Source: Granulosicoccaceae bacterium (lineage in GTDB: Bacteria > Pseudomonadota > Gammaproteobacteria > DAOVJZ01). From it: a stretch of 7,287 bases of DNA. Location of the stretch: NCBI GenBank assembly GCA_030632035.1, contig DAOVJZ010000070.1, positions 1-7,287 on the forward strand, read 5' to 3'. Numbering within the stretch: position 1 is the stretch's first letter; each line of letters starts with the position of its first letter. Below the pieces are notes generated by a model. That model ran no database searches, had not been told where the DNA came from, and was given only the letters and a program-made list of their open reading frames with translations. Of the stretch, positions 1-5,736 are shown one piece after another. The translations under genes were made by a program, and so were the position numbers.

Positions 1-176
<176 letters not shown>

Positions 177-284
177 ATAACCCAAAGCAGTTTGGGAATG
201 GTTTAAGCAAACGCAACAACCTTGCCTCTATTACAATTTTCCAGTTTATGACTGATGACTTTGTTTAAGTTGTTGGTCGACAGT
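177..284 (+). other. 23S-5S transcribed spacer with processing-type hairpins
   Basis: This non-coding spacer lies between the rRNAs and contains no tRNA. A perfect 6-bp hairpin (CCCAAA 181-186 with TTTGGG 191-196, loop GCAG) sits directly after the 23S end. A longer-range 7-bp complement joins CAACAAC (214-220) to GTTGTTG (269-275). An alternative stem joins ACTG/GAC (251-259) to GTC/CAGT (276-284), immediately before 5S. Such stems are typical of rRNA precursor maturation, but assigning a nuclease to them is inference. Confidence 0.7.
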
Positions 285-404
285 TTGCCTGGCGGCCATA
301 GCGAGTTGGAACCACCCGATCCCATCCCGAACTCGGAAGTGAAACTGCTCAGCGCCGATGATAGTGTGGGGTTTCCCCATGCGAAAGTAGGACACTGCCA
401 GGTT
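285..404 (+). rRNA. rrf: 5S ribosomal RNA
   Basis: This is the complete 5S rRNA, about 118-120 nt. Its ends pair as TGCCTGGCGG (286-295) with CTGCCAGG (395-402). The conserved internal blocks CCCATCCCGAACTCGGAAGTGAAAC and GGTTTCCCCATGCGAAAGTAGG are both present, matching the usual proteobacterial 5S. Terminal positions are accurate to two or three bases. Short open frames exist on both strands across this gene but are only by-products of the rRNA sequence. Confidence 0.97.
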
Positions 405-412
405 TTAATTCT

Positions 413-447
413 AAAACCCCGTATCTCATTGAGGTACGGGGTTTTTT
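413..447 (+). terminator. Intrinsic terminator of the rRNA operon
   Basis: The hairpin arms are 413-427 and 431-445. The core is CCCCGTA with TACGGGG, extended by CTC/GAG towards a 3-nt ATT loop and by AAAA/TTTT at the base. It is followed by a T-run (442-447). The arms match along their full length with a single T-G wobble. This is a strong rho-independent terminator ending the rrn transcript. Confidence 0.93.
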
Positions 448-503
448 CTTGGTTCATCATCTGATTTGAACATCCCTATAAAAACTATTTGTCCTGAAAA
501 GTG

Positions 504-531
504 TTGCAGGTGGATACGGAAGGGCTATATC
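504..531 (+). promoter_or_regulatory. Possible sigma-70 promoter for the CBS-domain gene
   Basis: TTGCAG (504-509) and TATATC (526-531) are separated by 16 bp and would start transcription near 538, giving a short leader before the ATG at 565. The match to consensus is only moderate. A separate promoter is expected because the rRNA terminator lies just upstream. Confidence 0.35.
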
Positions 532-564
532 GTATTCATAAGCATTGTTCGGGGACCGATTACT

Positions 565-1155
565 ATGAGCGATTACGCACCATTACCACTACATCATTTA
601 CCGTCTACGGTTTCTTATTGTCGTCCTAGACAGGATGTACCGAAGTATCTGAAGAAGACCAATGAAGCCAGATTGGCCATGACCGATCTGCGTCAGGTAA
701 CAGCAATCACGATCGAAGCTAATGCCAGTATTGATAAGGCCATGTTGCGTATGAAAGAAGCGGGTGTCCACATGTTGTTAGTTACGAATCCCAAGAATGA
801 AATACTTGGTCTGATTACAACTACGGATATTCAGGGTGAGAAGCCGATGCAGGTTGTGCTGAATCAGGGTGCCAGTCGTGATGACATCATGGTACGAACT
901 ATTATGACGCCACGTGATCATCTTGAAGTAATGAAAATGTCAGATGTAGAAAAGGCTCATGTCGGTGATATTGTCGAGACATTGAAACGTAGTGGTCGTC
1001 GCCATGCACTGGTTGTGGATCAACATAAAGATGTGAAACATGAATCGATCAGAGGTATTTTTTCACAAATACAACTTAGCCAACAGTTAGGTGAACCCAT
1101 TGATACGGTAGAGATTGCTACTACTTTCGCAGAAGTAGGAAAGGTATTGGGTTAG
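565..1155 (+). CDS. Two-CBS-domain protein
   Basis: This is a 196-residue soluble protein made of a tandem pair of CBS domains. CBS1 covers about residues 45-100 (pattern ...AMLRMKEAGVHMLLVTN... then LGLITTTDI at 81-89) and CBS2 about 109-175 (IMTPRD at 113-118, then GDIVETLKRSGRRHALVVD, then IRGIFSQIQ). Such pairs form a module that often binds adenine nucleotides and regulates a partner; here no catalytic or transport domain is attached, so the partner and ligand are unknown. The first 35-40 residues are a polar, proline-rich lead-in. The frame is open back to a TTG at 466, but the ATG at 565 is preferred: the extra 33 residues look non-coding. A weak GGGG (551-554) is the only Shine-Dalgarno. 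The gene is monocistronic and convergent with the minus-strand cluster to its right. Confidence 0.88.
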   Translation: MSDYAPLPLHHLPSTVSYCRPRQDVPKYLKKTNEARLAMTDLRQVTAITIEANASIDKAMLRMKEAGVHMLLVTNPKNEILGLITTTDIQGEKPMQVVLNQGASRDDIMVRTIMTPRDHLEVMKMSDVEKAHVGDIVETLKRSGRRHALVVDQHKDVKHESIRGIFSQIQLSQQLGEPIDTVEIATTFAEVGKVLG

Positions 1156-1195
1156 ATAATTATAATAAACAATTCTGAATGAAGCAGTAGAAAAG

Positions 1196-1227
1196 TTTGG
1201 TTTGGCACTGGATGCCATTTACCCAAA
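1196..1227. terminator. Weak hairpin between convergent genes, possible terminator
   Basis: The sequence TGGCA (1203-1207) pairs with TGCCA (1213-1217), and TTTGG (1196-1200) pairs with CCAAA (1223-1227) across an unequal internal loop. A short T-run follows on the minus strand (complement of 1191-1194). It lies between the convergent CBS gene and the minus-strand cluster, where a shared terminator would be expected, but the stem is imperfect and the T-run is short. Confidence 0.3.
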
Positions 1228-1231
1228 ATAA

Positions 1232-1402
1232 TTATTTGTTAGAGTTACCGTTTTCTTTAGTCCACTTATCATGGCATTCACTGCCACAAAAATAATAGAC
1301 ATATTCGTCCGCTTCTTCACTTTTGGCCAGTGATTTTGGAATTTCTTTCAGACAAACTTTGCACTGAAGTACAGGTTCATCGGTATCAGGTTTATCAGCC
1401 AT
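1232..1402 (-). CDS. Small four-cysteine (DUF3330-like) protein
   Basis: This 56-residue acidic protein begins MADKPDTDEPVLQCKVC. It has two cysteine pairs, C14-x2-C17 and C39-x3-C43, the second followed by a conserved-looking HDKW (44-47). This layout suggests a small zinc-binding treble-clef or ribbon fold, and the overall sequence resembles the DUF3330 family of short proteobacterial proteins as I remember it; zinc binding and function are inference. The start is well supported: GGAG lies 6 nt upstream of the ATG (complement of 1409-1412). It is the last gene of the minus-strand cluster, 61 nt after the methyltransferase stop, so co-transcription is plausible. Automatic gene callers may skip it because of its length. 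The likely alternative is that it is monocistronic. Confidence 0.8.
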   Translation of the reverse strand: MADKPDTDEPVLQCKVCLKEIPKSLAKSEEADEYVYYFCGSECHDKWTKENGNSNK

Positions 1403-1463
1403 AATGGACTCCGAAAAAATATATCGTTCAGTAAAGTATCAATCGTAGACTGAAAATGATCAA

Positions 1464-2327
1464 CTACTTTTCTGCAACAATATAGGCAAGCCAGCCAGCG
1501 TAGGGTTCACCGTGTTCAGAGGGCTGGAAATCCTCATCGTCATCATCTTCGGCGATATCCCAATAGACAGTGACCTTGGAAAAACCGGCTTCTTTCAGGA
1601 GCTCCTGAATCTCGGGCAAGGTCCACAGACGCCATTCATAAGTGAAGGCCTCTTTCATTCTGGAGCCATCACTGAATTTGAAGTGGATATGACAGGTACA
1701 GTCACCGGTAATGGGATCATAGTGCGCCTGATCCCAGATGTAGGTGAAACCATCGTAATCGTGTTCTTCTTCCATGAGCTGGAAGGCTTCATAGCCACCA
1801 AAGGAATCCAGAAACATGATGCCATCATCATTAAGTGAGTTATGTACTTTCTGGAAATAGTCACACATGACAGCGCGTTCCTTGAAGCACCAGTAACTGA
1901 AATTCATAGCCAGAGTCACATCGACCTTGCCGGTATCAACAGTCAGTACATTGTCTTCGTGCAGAGTGATGCGTTTTTGTTGTTCGGGAGTGAGTTTTGA
2001 AAGGTTATGTTCTTTGCCCCATTCCAGTACCGAGGGCTCCAGATCAACACCAATGGCAGTATGCTCATCGCCACGACGTATCCATTCACAGGAGGTATTG
2101 GCCGTACCGCAAAAATCTTCTCTTACCGTAACGGCTTCTCTACCGCGAAGGGCCTTGAAAGTTTCTTCCACGAAATCAATCTCGGATTCCACATTCTGAA
2201 CAGAATCCTGATACAGAATATGGCGATCAGCCAGCTCGGCCTTTTTTGGACCTTTGGTGACGGGCTTTTTACCTTTACCTGATTTTTTGTGGCGGGAGAC
2301 GCTGTTTTTCTTATTCTTTTTTGGCAT
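1464..2327 (-). CDS. Class I SAM-dependent methyltransferase with Lys-rich N-terminal tail
   Basis: This 287-residue protein is a predicted S-adenosylmethionine-dependent methyltransferase; its substrate is unknown. The first 30 residues hold 12 lysines and no recognisable fold. The catalytic domain follows: motif I region at about 68-80 (VREDFCGTANTSC, with FCGTANTS in place of the common GxGxG loop), the acidic motif II residue in GVDLE (93-97), a DN pair at 125-126, and VTLAMNFSYW at 137-146. The region 165-180 (NDDGIMFLDSFGG) fits the strand after motif IV. An acidic run (AEDDDDED, 259-266) precedes the C-terminus. The frame extends back to a TTG at 2375, but the ATG at 2327 fits the beginning of the basic tail better; its Shine-Dalgarno (TTGGTG) is weak. 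It sits between two very small genes on the same strand. The basic tail suggests a nucleic-acid, ribosome or phospholipid contact, but this is speculation. Confidence 0.88.
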   Translation of the reverse strand: MPKKNKKNSVSRHKKSGKGKKPVTKGPKKAELADRHILYQDSVQNVESEIDFVEETFKALRGREAVTVREDFCGTANTSCEWIRRGDEHTAIGVDLEPSVLEWGKEHNLSKLTPEQQKRITLHEDNVLTVDTGKVDVTLAMNFSYWCFKERAVMCDYFQKVHNSLNDDGIMFLDSFGGYEAFQLMEEEHDYDGFTYIWDQAHYDPITGDCTCHIHFKFSDGSRMKEAFTYEWRLWTLPEIQELLKEAGFSKVTVYWDIAEDDDDEDFQPSEHGEPYAGWLAYIVAEK

Positions 2328-2397
2328 GCACCAAGTATACGCATAACTGGATCGGGGGTGAACCCCATTGAACAATTTTTATTTGGAAATGATTTGT

Positions 2398-2571
2398 TTA
2401 ATGACAAGTTTTTGGATCACCAAAAACAATAGTGTGTTTTTTATTGAAGCGATAATGTTTGTTTTTTTCAAATTCACGTAATCGACGGATATGCTGCATG
2501 GCCTCTTGATGAGACATGAGCTTCCTGATCAGCAGTGATTTGTAATAGGCGATCCAGAACAGATTTGGCAC
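2398..2571 (-). CDS. Unrecognised 57-aa basic protein, GTG start
   Basis: This short gene starts at GTG, 8 nt after a strong GAGGAG ribosome-binding site, and ends at TAA. I do not recognise the family. The N-terminus (PNLFWIAYYKSLLI, residues 2-15) is hydrophobic and aromatic; the rest is strongly basic with repeated Arg, Lys and His (HIRRLREFEKNKHYRFNKKH, 27-46), ending TCH. It could be a small membrane-associated protein with a cytoplasmic basic tail, or a nucleic-acid binder. An internal ATG at codon 19 would give a shorter, fully soluble form, but the GTG has the better ribosome-binding site. The methyltransferase starts 70 nt downstream on the same strand, so the two may share a transcript. 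The main doubt is that the frame is short and could be chance. Confidence 0.5.
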   Translation of the reverse strand: MPNLFWIAYYKSLLIRKLMSHQEAMQHIRRLREFEKNKHYRFNKKHTIVFGDPKTCH

Positions 2572-2579
2572 GATTTAAT

Positions 2580-2585
2580 CTCCTC
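2580..2585 (-). promoter_or_regulatory. Shine-Dalgarno (GAGGAG) deciding the GTG start of the 57-aa gene
   Basis: GAGGAG on the minus strand lies 8 nt before the GTG at 2571. It is the best ribosome-binding site in this intergenic stretch and is the main argument that the short frame is translated. Part of it can pair with a nearby ATCTC (complement of 2591-2595), so its accessibility could vary. Confidence 0.5.
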
Positions 2586-2614
2586 GTGATGAGATATCTG
2601 TACTATCGGCCTTT

Positions 2615-2641
2615 GCTCTGGCTTTTTGTGTGATCCAGAGC
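2615..2641. repeat. 7-bp inverted repeat in the divergent intergenic region
   Basis: GCTCTGG (2615-2621) and CCAGAGC (2635-2641) form a perfect inverted repeat with a 13-nt loop. It lies between the minus-strand 57-aa gene and the plus-strand birA. It could be an operator for either unit or an RNA hairpin in the minus-strand leader. It does not match the biotin operator half-sites (TTGTAAACC / GGTTTACAA). Confidence 0.45.
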
Positions 2642-2671
2642 GCATTTTTGTGGATATCTTCCCCTGTTTTT

Positions 2672-2680
2672 TGAGATAAT
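2672..2680 (+). promoter_or_regulatory. Possible extended -10 promoter for birA-coaX-SPOR operon
   Basis: TGAGATAAT reads as an extended -10 element (TG, one base, then GATAAT). No good -35 hexamer is seen at the right distance. Transcription would begin near 2687, leaving a leader of about 80 nt before the birA ATG. Confidence 0.3.
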
Positions 2681-2769
2681 TTTCACACTATTTTGCCTTG
2701 TCTTGAAAGAAAATCCAATCCGTGCAATGGTCTCTTCATACTAACCTACACAGGATAATTCCACTTGCT

Positions 2770-3747
2770 ATGCAACACCGTACCCGACTACTCAGAACAT
2801 TGGCTGATGGCCAGTTTCACTCCGGTGAAGTGCTTGGAAGCATGCTAGGGATTAGTCGTTCTGCAGTCTGGAAAATTCTGAAAACTTTGCCTGAGCTTGG
2901 GCTGGATGTGCAGGCGATCCCCCGTCGTGGTTATCGCTTATCCGAACCACTCGAATTACTGGATAAGGAAAAGATTGTGAATACCATCAGTTCGGCAGGA
3001 ACTTCCTTGTTGTCGGAACTGGAGATTCACGAGGACATTGATTCGACTAATCGCCTGATGATGCAACGTGCTATAGAAGGTGTAGGTTCAGGACATGTGT
3101 GTCTGGCAGAACAACAACAAGAGGGTAAAGGTCGGCGTGGGCGTCAATGGACATCACCTTTTGGTTGTAATATCTACTTGTCTTTCCTGTGGCGATTTCC
3201 TGAAGGAGCACCGGAATCATTATCAACCCTGAGTCTGGTTGCGGGTATTGCTACTGCTAAGGTGGCTGAAAAATTTGGACTTGATGGTGTGGGTATGAAA
3301 TGGCCAAATGATATTTTGATTGAAGGACGCAAGTTGGGAGGGATTCTACTGGAGTTTGCCGGAGAAAATTCCGGGCCTTGTCACATTGTTTCCGGCATCG
3401 GGGTTAATTACAGAATGCCTTCGGAGGCAGGGAGTGAAATTGATCAACCCTGGACGGATATATGCACACATTCAAAAAAGGTGTCACGCAATCATTTTGC
3501 TGCTGTATTAATCGATGAATTATTATCTGCCTATGACAAGTTCCATGCACAAGGTTTCGCACCTTTTATGCCTGATTGGCAAAGACTGGATGTGTGCCGT
3601 GGCAAGACGGTAGTGTTGCAAGTACAGGATGAACATATTATTGGTAAGGCTGAAGGGATAGATGAACAGGGTGCACTATTGTTGAAGACCGAAAATGGTG
3701 TCAGGCGTTTCAGTTATGGTGAAGTCAGTTTGCGAGCTATGAGATAG
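2770..3747 (+). CDS. birA: Bifunctional biotin--[acetyl-CoA-carboxylase] ligase / biotin operon repressor BirA
   Basis: This 325-residue protein activates biotin with ATP to biotinyl-5'-AMP and transfers it to the lysine of biotin carboxyl carrier proteins; with its DNA-binding domain it can also repress biotin genes. The N-terminal winged helix-turn-helix is at about 5-58 (FHSGEVLGSMLGISRSAVWK, then the wing IPRRGYRLSEP). The catalytic domain has the nucleotide/biotin loop GKGRRGRQW (119-127, usually GRGRRGR, so Lys replaces the first Arg), SPFGCNIYLS (129-138), KWPND (177-181) and RKLGGILLE (187-195). The C-terminal SH3-like domain ends GALLLKTENG...GEVSLR. Length matches the two-domain class (E. 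coli BirA is 321 aa). The ATG at 2770 aligns with known N-termini; the frame is open back to a GTG at 2722, which cannot be excluded because the AGGA at 2752-2755 is rather far from the ATG. It is first in an operon; coaX begins 4 nt after its stop. Confidence 0.96.
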   Translation: MQHRTRLLRTLADGQFHSGEVLGSMLGISRSAVWKILKTLPELGLDVQAIPRRGYRLSEPLELLDKEKIVNTISSAGTSLLSELEIHEDIDSTNRLMMQRAIEGVGSGHVCLAEQQQEGKGRRGRQWTSPFGCNIYLSFLWRFPEGAPESLSTLSLVAGIATAKVAEKFGLDGVGMKWPNDILIEGRKLGGILLEFAGENSGPCHIVSGIGVNYRMPSEAGSEIDQPWTDICTHSKKVSRNHFAAVLIDELLSAYDKFHAQGFAPFMPDWQRLDVCRGKTVVLQVQDEHIIGKAEGIDEQGALLLKTENGVRRFSYGEVSLRAMR

Positions 3748-3751
3748 AGAT

Positions 3752-4501
3752 ATGGACTTATTGATTGATGTCGGTAACAGCTCAATAAAATGGGCTAGCC
3801 TTGAAGCCGGAGTGTTGGGTTCTATGGTGTCTTCACTGCATGAAGGGTTAAAAAATCCAGCCGGATTGTTTGATTCGATTTGGGGAAAGCTCCAGATACC
3901 AGACAGGGTATTGGTGGCCAATGTGGCAGGAGAGACATTTTCTGCCGCATTTGCACATTGGGTAAAAGAAGGCTGGGGATGTCCGGTGACTTTTGTTCAA
4001 CCTCAATCAGAAGCGTATGGGGTAGTTAATGGCTATACTGAACCAGAGAAACTGGGCGTTGATCGCTGGTTGGCACTCATTGGAGCCCGTTCATTGACTC
4101 AGGGTGCGGTAATTATCGTGGATGCTGGCTCAGCAATTACCGTGGATGCCATGAGTCATCAAGGGCAGCATCTTGGCGGTGTGATTGCACCAGGGTTGAA
4201 ACTGATGCAGGTATCCTTAATAGAGAAAACCAGTGGGATAAAAACGGATACACAAACAGATAAATTCCGGTGTCCTGCACACAATACAGAAGATGCTATT
4301 TATTCAGGGGCACACAACGCCATCGTGGGGATGATTAATCAGACAATGAATTTACTTCAGGGAAAAATGACTACACCCATACAGTTTTTTATTACCGGTG
4401 GTGATGCCGAACGACTGCTGCCAGTACTGGCCAATCAATATCAGCATACCCCTGTTCTGGTATTACAGGGGTTATTGAAAGTGGCGGGAGAGGCTCGATG
4501 A
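3752..4501 (+). CDS. coaX: Type III pantothenate kinase
   Basis: This 249-residue cytoplasmic enzyme phosphorylates pantothenate to 4'-phosphopantothenate, the first step of coenzyme A synthesis. It belongs to the ASKHA-fold type III class, which needs a monovalent cation and is not inhibited by CoA. The family signatures are complete: the N-terminal phosphate loop LIDVGNSSIKW (4-14), GYTEPEKLGVDRW (94-106) with the likely catalytic base D104, VDAGSAITVD (123-132, Ser where Thr is more usual), GGVIAPGLKL (142-151), and TGGDAERL (215-222). Length is normal for the family. It starts 4 nt after the birA stop, with a GAGA just upstream, and its TGA overlaps the next ATG as ATGA, so translational coupling across the operon is likely. 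The birA-coaX pairing is common in gammaproteobacteria lacking the type I kinase. Confidence 0.95.
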   Translation: MDLLIDVGNSSIKWASLEAGVLGSMVSSLHEGLKNPAGLFDSIWGKLQIPDRVLVANVAGETFSAAFAHWVKEGWGCPVTFVQPQSEAYGVVNGYTEPEKLGVDRWLALIGARSLTQGAVIIVDAGSAITVDAMSHQGQHLGGVIAPGLKLMQVSLIEKTSGIKTDTQTDKFRCPAHNTEDAIYSGAHNAIVGMINQTMNLLQGKMTTPIQFFITGGDAERLLPVLANQYQHTPVLVLQGLLKVAGEAR

Positions 4502-5160
4502 AATGGCTTTTTGGTCTTTTGGTTATTTTGAATATTGCCTTTTTTTCATGGCAGATGAATTATGAGCCTGCGACCGGAGTTGATTTGACTCAATTACCTC
4601 CGCAGCAAGGTGAGAACCTTGTTTTGTTGAGTGAGGTTGACAACCTGAGTAGTCGCAAAAAACGCCCCAAGCGTCCTGATGGAAGAGAAATGCCGGCTGC
4701 TTGTTATTCACTGTCTTCGTTTCCTAATATAGAAGATGCAGAAAAAATAGCTGAGGCTTTTCGCGGAGCCGAAGTAGATGCAGATGCCCGTATTGGGGAG
4801 GAAAAGGAAAAACTGGGTTATCTGGTTTATCTGCCTTCAAAGGGTAGTATTGATGAAGCAAGGCGAACTGTTGAAGATCTGAAAAAGAAAAGTATTGATG
4901 ATTATGCCATTGTGACTGTGAATGGTGTTGAAAACACAGTTGTACTGGGGTTATATCAGACACGACCTGCTGTTGATCGTCGGTCAGTTGAACTCAAAAC
5001 GTTGGGTTATGATATCAAGGTGATTGAACATTTCCGCAAACGTGCTATTTACCTTGTCGAATTTGAAGAGAAGGTTCAACATTCTGTTCCACCAGAATTG
5101 TGGCAAAGGCTCTCTAATGAATTTCCGGGTGTCATGCGTGCCCGTATTCCCTGTCCATAG
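4498..5160 (+). CDS. Membrane-anchored SPOR-like protein, third gene of the birA-coaX operon
   Basis: This 220-residue protein has one N-terminal membrane segment (about 2-19, KWLFGLLVILNIAFFSW). A periplasmic linker follows with a basic patch (RKKRPKRP, 53-60). Two repeat-like alpha/beta units come next: one opening CYSLSSFPNIEDAEKIAEAF (69-88), the other from about 106 to 180, containing YLVYLPS...ARRTVEDLKKK and VVLGLYQTRPAVDRRSVELKTLGYDIKV. This pattern fits a divergent SPOR domain, which binds denuded septal peptidoglycan; the match is by general pattern, so peptidoglycan binding is inference. Its ATG overlaps the coaX stop by 4 nt. The same position after coaX is occupied by a similar anchored protein in Pseudomonas-type genomes, as I recall. 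Orientation (N-in, C-out) is predicted. The C-terminus (RARIPCP) is intact. Confidence 0.8.
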   Translation: MKWLFGLLVILNIAFFSWQMNYEPATGVDLTQLPPQQGENLVLLSEVDNLSSRKKRPKRPDGREMPAACYSLSSFPNIEDAEKIAEAFRGAEVDADARIGEEKEKLGYLVYLPSKGSIDEARRTVEDLKKKSIDDYAIVTVNGVENTVVLGLYQTRPAVDRRSVELKTLGYDIKVIEHFRKRAIYLVEFEEKVQHSVPPELWQRLSNEFPGVMRARIPCP

Positions 5161-5447
5161 AAACTTCTCTAGTTACCAAATAAAAAATACGTGGTTTATT
5201 GCTACTCGGGTAATTGAAGCACTATAGCGGCCATGCTATTGGCTCAGAACCACATTGAGGCCTTATTCAATGAAGGTGATCCGTGATTGGGAGTTTGGAC
5301 TGAGACCGTTAGCCAGAACCCAGGATTTGGCGTGTGAAGTTTAGCCTCATTTTTGTCATTTTAACCCTGTTTTTAGTCGTCAAATTTCTATAGAATAGCG
5401 CCTCTCTGGCTCCATCCGTGGAGTTAGTTTCGAAGGTTTTATCTTCA
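5161..5447. other. Intergenic region between the SPOR-like gene and tRNA-Thr
   Basis: No convincing gene is present. An interrupted frame from 5233 to 5337 reads HIEALFNEGDP, an in-frame TGA at 5284, then LGVWTETVSQNPGFGV; it may be a gene remnant or chance. Two small hairpins could end the operon: ATAGC/GCTAT (5224-5239) and GGCTCA with TGAGGCC (5241-5262, one bulge) followed by TTATT. The rightmost 70 bases hold the tRNA promoter and a short leader with a CTCCA/TGGAG hairpin (5410-5423). Confidence 0.5.
5391..5402 (+). promoter_or_regulatory. Probable stable-RNA promoter for tRNA-Thr (-10 and GC-rich discriminator)
   Basis: TAGAAT (5391-5396) as -10 is followed by a GCGCC discriminator (5398-5402), the arrangement typical of stringently controlled tRNA and rRNA promoters. 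An A/T-rich stretch lies upstream (5349-5388). The -35 is poor (TGTTTT at 5368-5373, 17-bp spacing). Transcription would begin near 5403, giving a leader of about 45 nt. Confidence 0.5.
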
Positions 5448-5523
5448 GCCGGCATAGCTCAGTTGGTAGAGCAACGGTCTTGTAAACCGTAGGTCCGGGG
5501 TTCGACTCCTCGTGCCGGCACCA
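5448..5523 (+). tRNA. tRNA-Thr (anticodon TGT)
   Basis: This is a complete 76-nt cloverleaf with an encoded CCA. The acceptor stem is GCCGGCA (5448-5454) with TGCCGGC (5513-5519). The D arm is GCTC...GAGC, the anticodon stem ACGGT/ACCGT (5474-5478 / 5486-5490), and the anticodon loop CTTGTAA has TGT at 5481-5483, reading ACA and related Thr codons. The T arm is CGGGG-TTCGACT-CCTCG with one G-T pair. In related genomes this gene belongs to a Tyr-Gly-Thr-tufB cluster after birA-coaX; here it stands alone and neither tufB nor the other tRNAs follow. Confidence 0.97.
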
Positions 5524-5540
5524 TTTCCCCAAAACATGCA

Positions 5541-5571
5541 ATATCTCCCCAAAAAGGATTGAGGAGGATAT
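5541..5571 (+). promoter_or_regulatory. Possible hairpin occluding a strong Shine-Dalgarno
   Basis: ATATC (5541-5545) pairs with GATAT (5567-5571), and TCC (5546-5548) pairs with GGA (5563-5565) with one bulged G at 5566. This buries the GAGGAGG ribosome-binding site (5561-5567) of the 21-codon frame starting at 5576. The pairing is seen by eye; stability was not calculated. Confidence 0.35.
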
Positions 5572-5575
5572 AGCC

Positions 5576-5641
5576 ATGCCTAAATACCTTGTTAATCTGT
5601 TGTTTGTTTTTGCACTGGGTTTGAATGCCCAAATGGTTTAG
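5576..5641 (+). CDS. Very short ORF (21 aa), signal-peptide-like; peptide or truncated gene
   Basis: The frame opens with ATG 8 nt after a near-perfect GAGGAGG and encodes a 21-residue peptide starting MPKYLVNLLFVFALGLNAQ, then stops at TAG. The composition is that of a secretion signal or single membrane segment: one Lys, a hydrophobic core, and an A-x-A-like end. I recognise no family. It may be a real micropeptide, a regulatory leader peptide, or the surviving 5' end of a secreted-protein gene cut off when the adjacent polysaccharide region arrived. An overlapping 40-codon frame (5625-5747, beginning MPKWFRCRKRG) also exists and runs 11 nt into the convergent epimerase gene, but lacks a good ribosome-binding site. 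Beyond the stop the same frame is soon closed again. Confidence 0.35.
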   Translation: MPKYLVNLLFVFALGLNAQMV

Positions 5642-5736
5642 GTGCAGGAAGAGGGGTGTCGCTGCTGAAATCAGGAGTCGTCAGGATTACTGGGTTGCAA
5701 CAGAAAGGCTTTGCCTGCTTATTCAAGGAATAATAA

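Noticed and set aside
203..464. Open frames on both strands of about 69-85 codons.
   Set aside because: They cover the 5S rRNA and its spacer and terminator; rRNA sequence explains them.
466..564. N-terminal extension of the CBS protein from a TTG start.
   Set aside because: The extra residues are unlike the family, lack a ribosome-binding site, and overlap the likely promoter; ATG at 565 is a better start.
1512..2282. Several plus-strand and alternative minus-strand frames of 69-108 codons.
   Set aside because: They overlap the methyltransferase gene entirely and show no protein-like motifs; shadows of its codon pattern.
2722..2769. GTG start adding 16 residues to BirA.
   Set aside because: Known BirA proteins begin close to the winged helix, matching the ATG at 2770. 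Not fully excluded, because ribosome-binding sites are weak for both.
5284..5286. In-frame TGA considered as a selenocysteine codon.
   Set aside because: No selenoprotein family context, no convincing hairpin just downstream, and the frame is too short.
5480..5488. TTGTAAACC, identical to the half-site of the biotin operator, in a window that encodes BirA.
   Set aside because: It is the anticodon loop and stem of tRNA-Thr(TGT), and no matching GGTTTACAA half-site lies at the expected distance.
5526..5554. Two copies of TCCCCAAAA 20 nt apart, considered as a CRISPR or iteron repeat.
   Set aside because: Only two short copies, with no further units or associated genes.
5380..5577. Minus-strand 65-codon frame with a CRHEESNPGPTVYKTVALP segment.
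   Set aside because: It is the antisense of the tRNA gene; this kind of peptide is a known spurious annotation across tRNAs.
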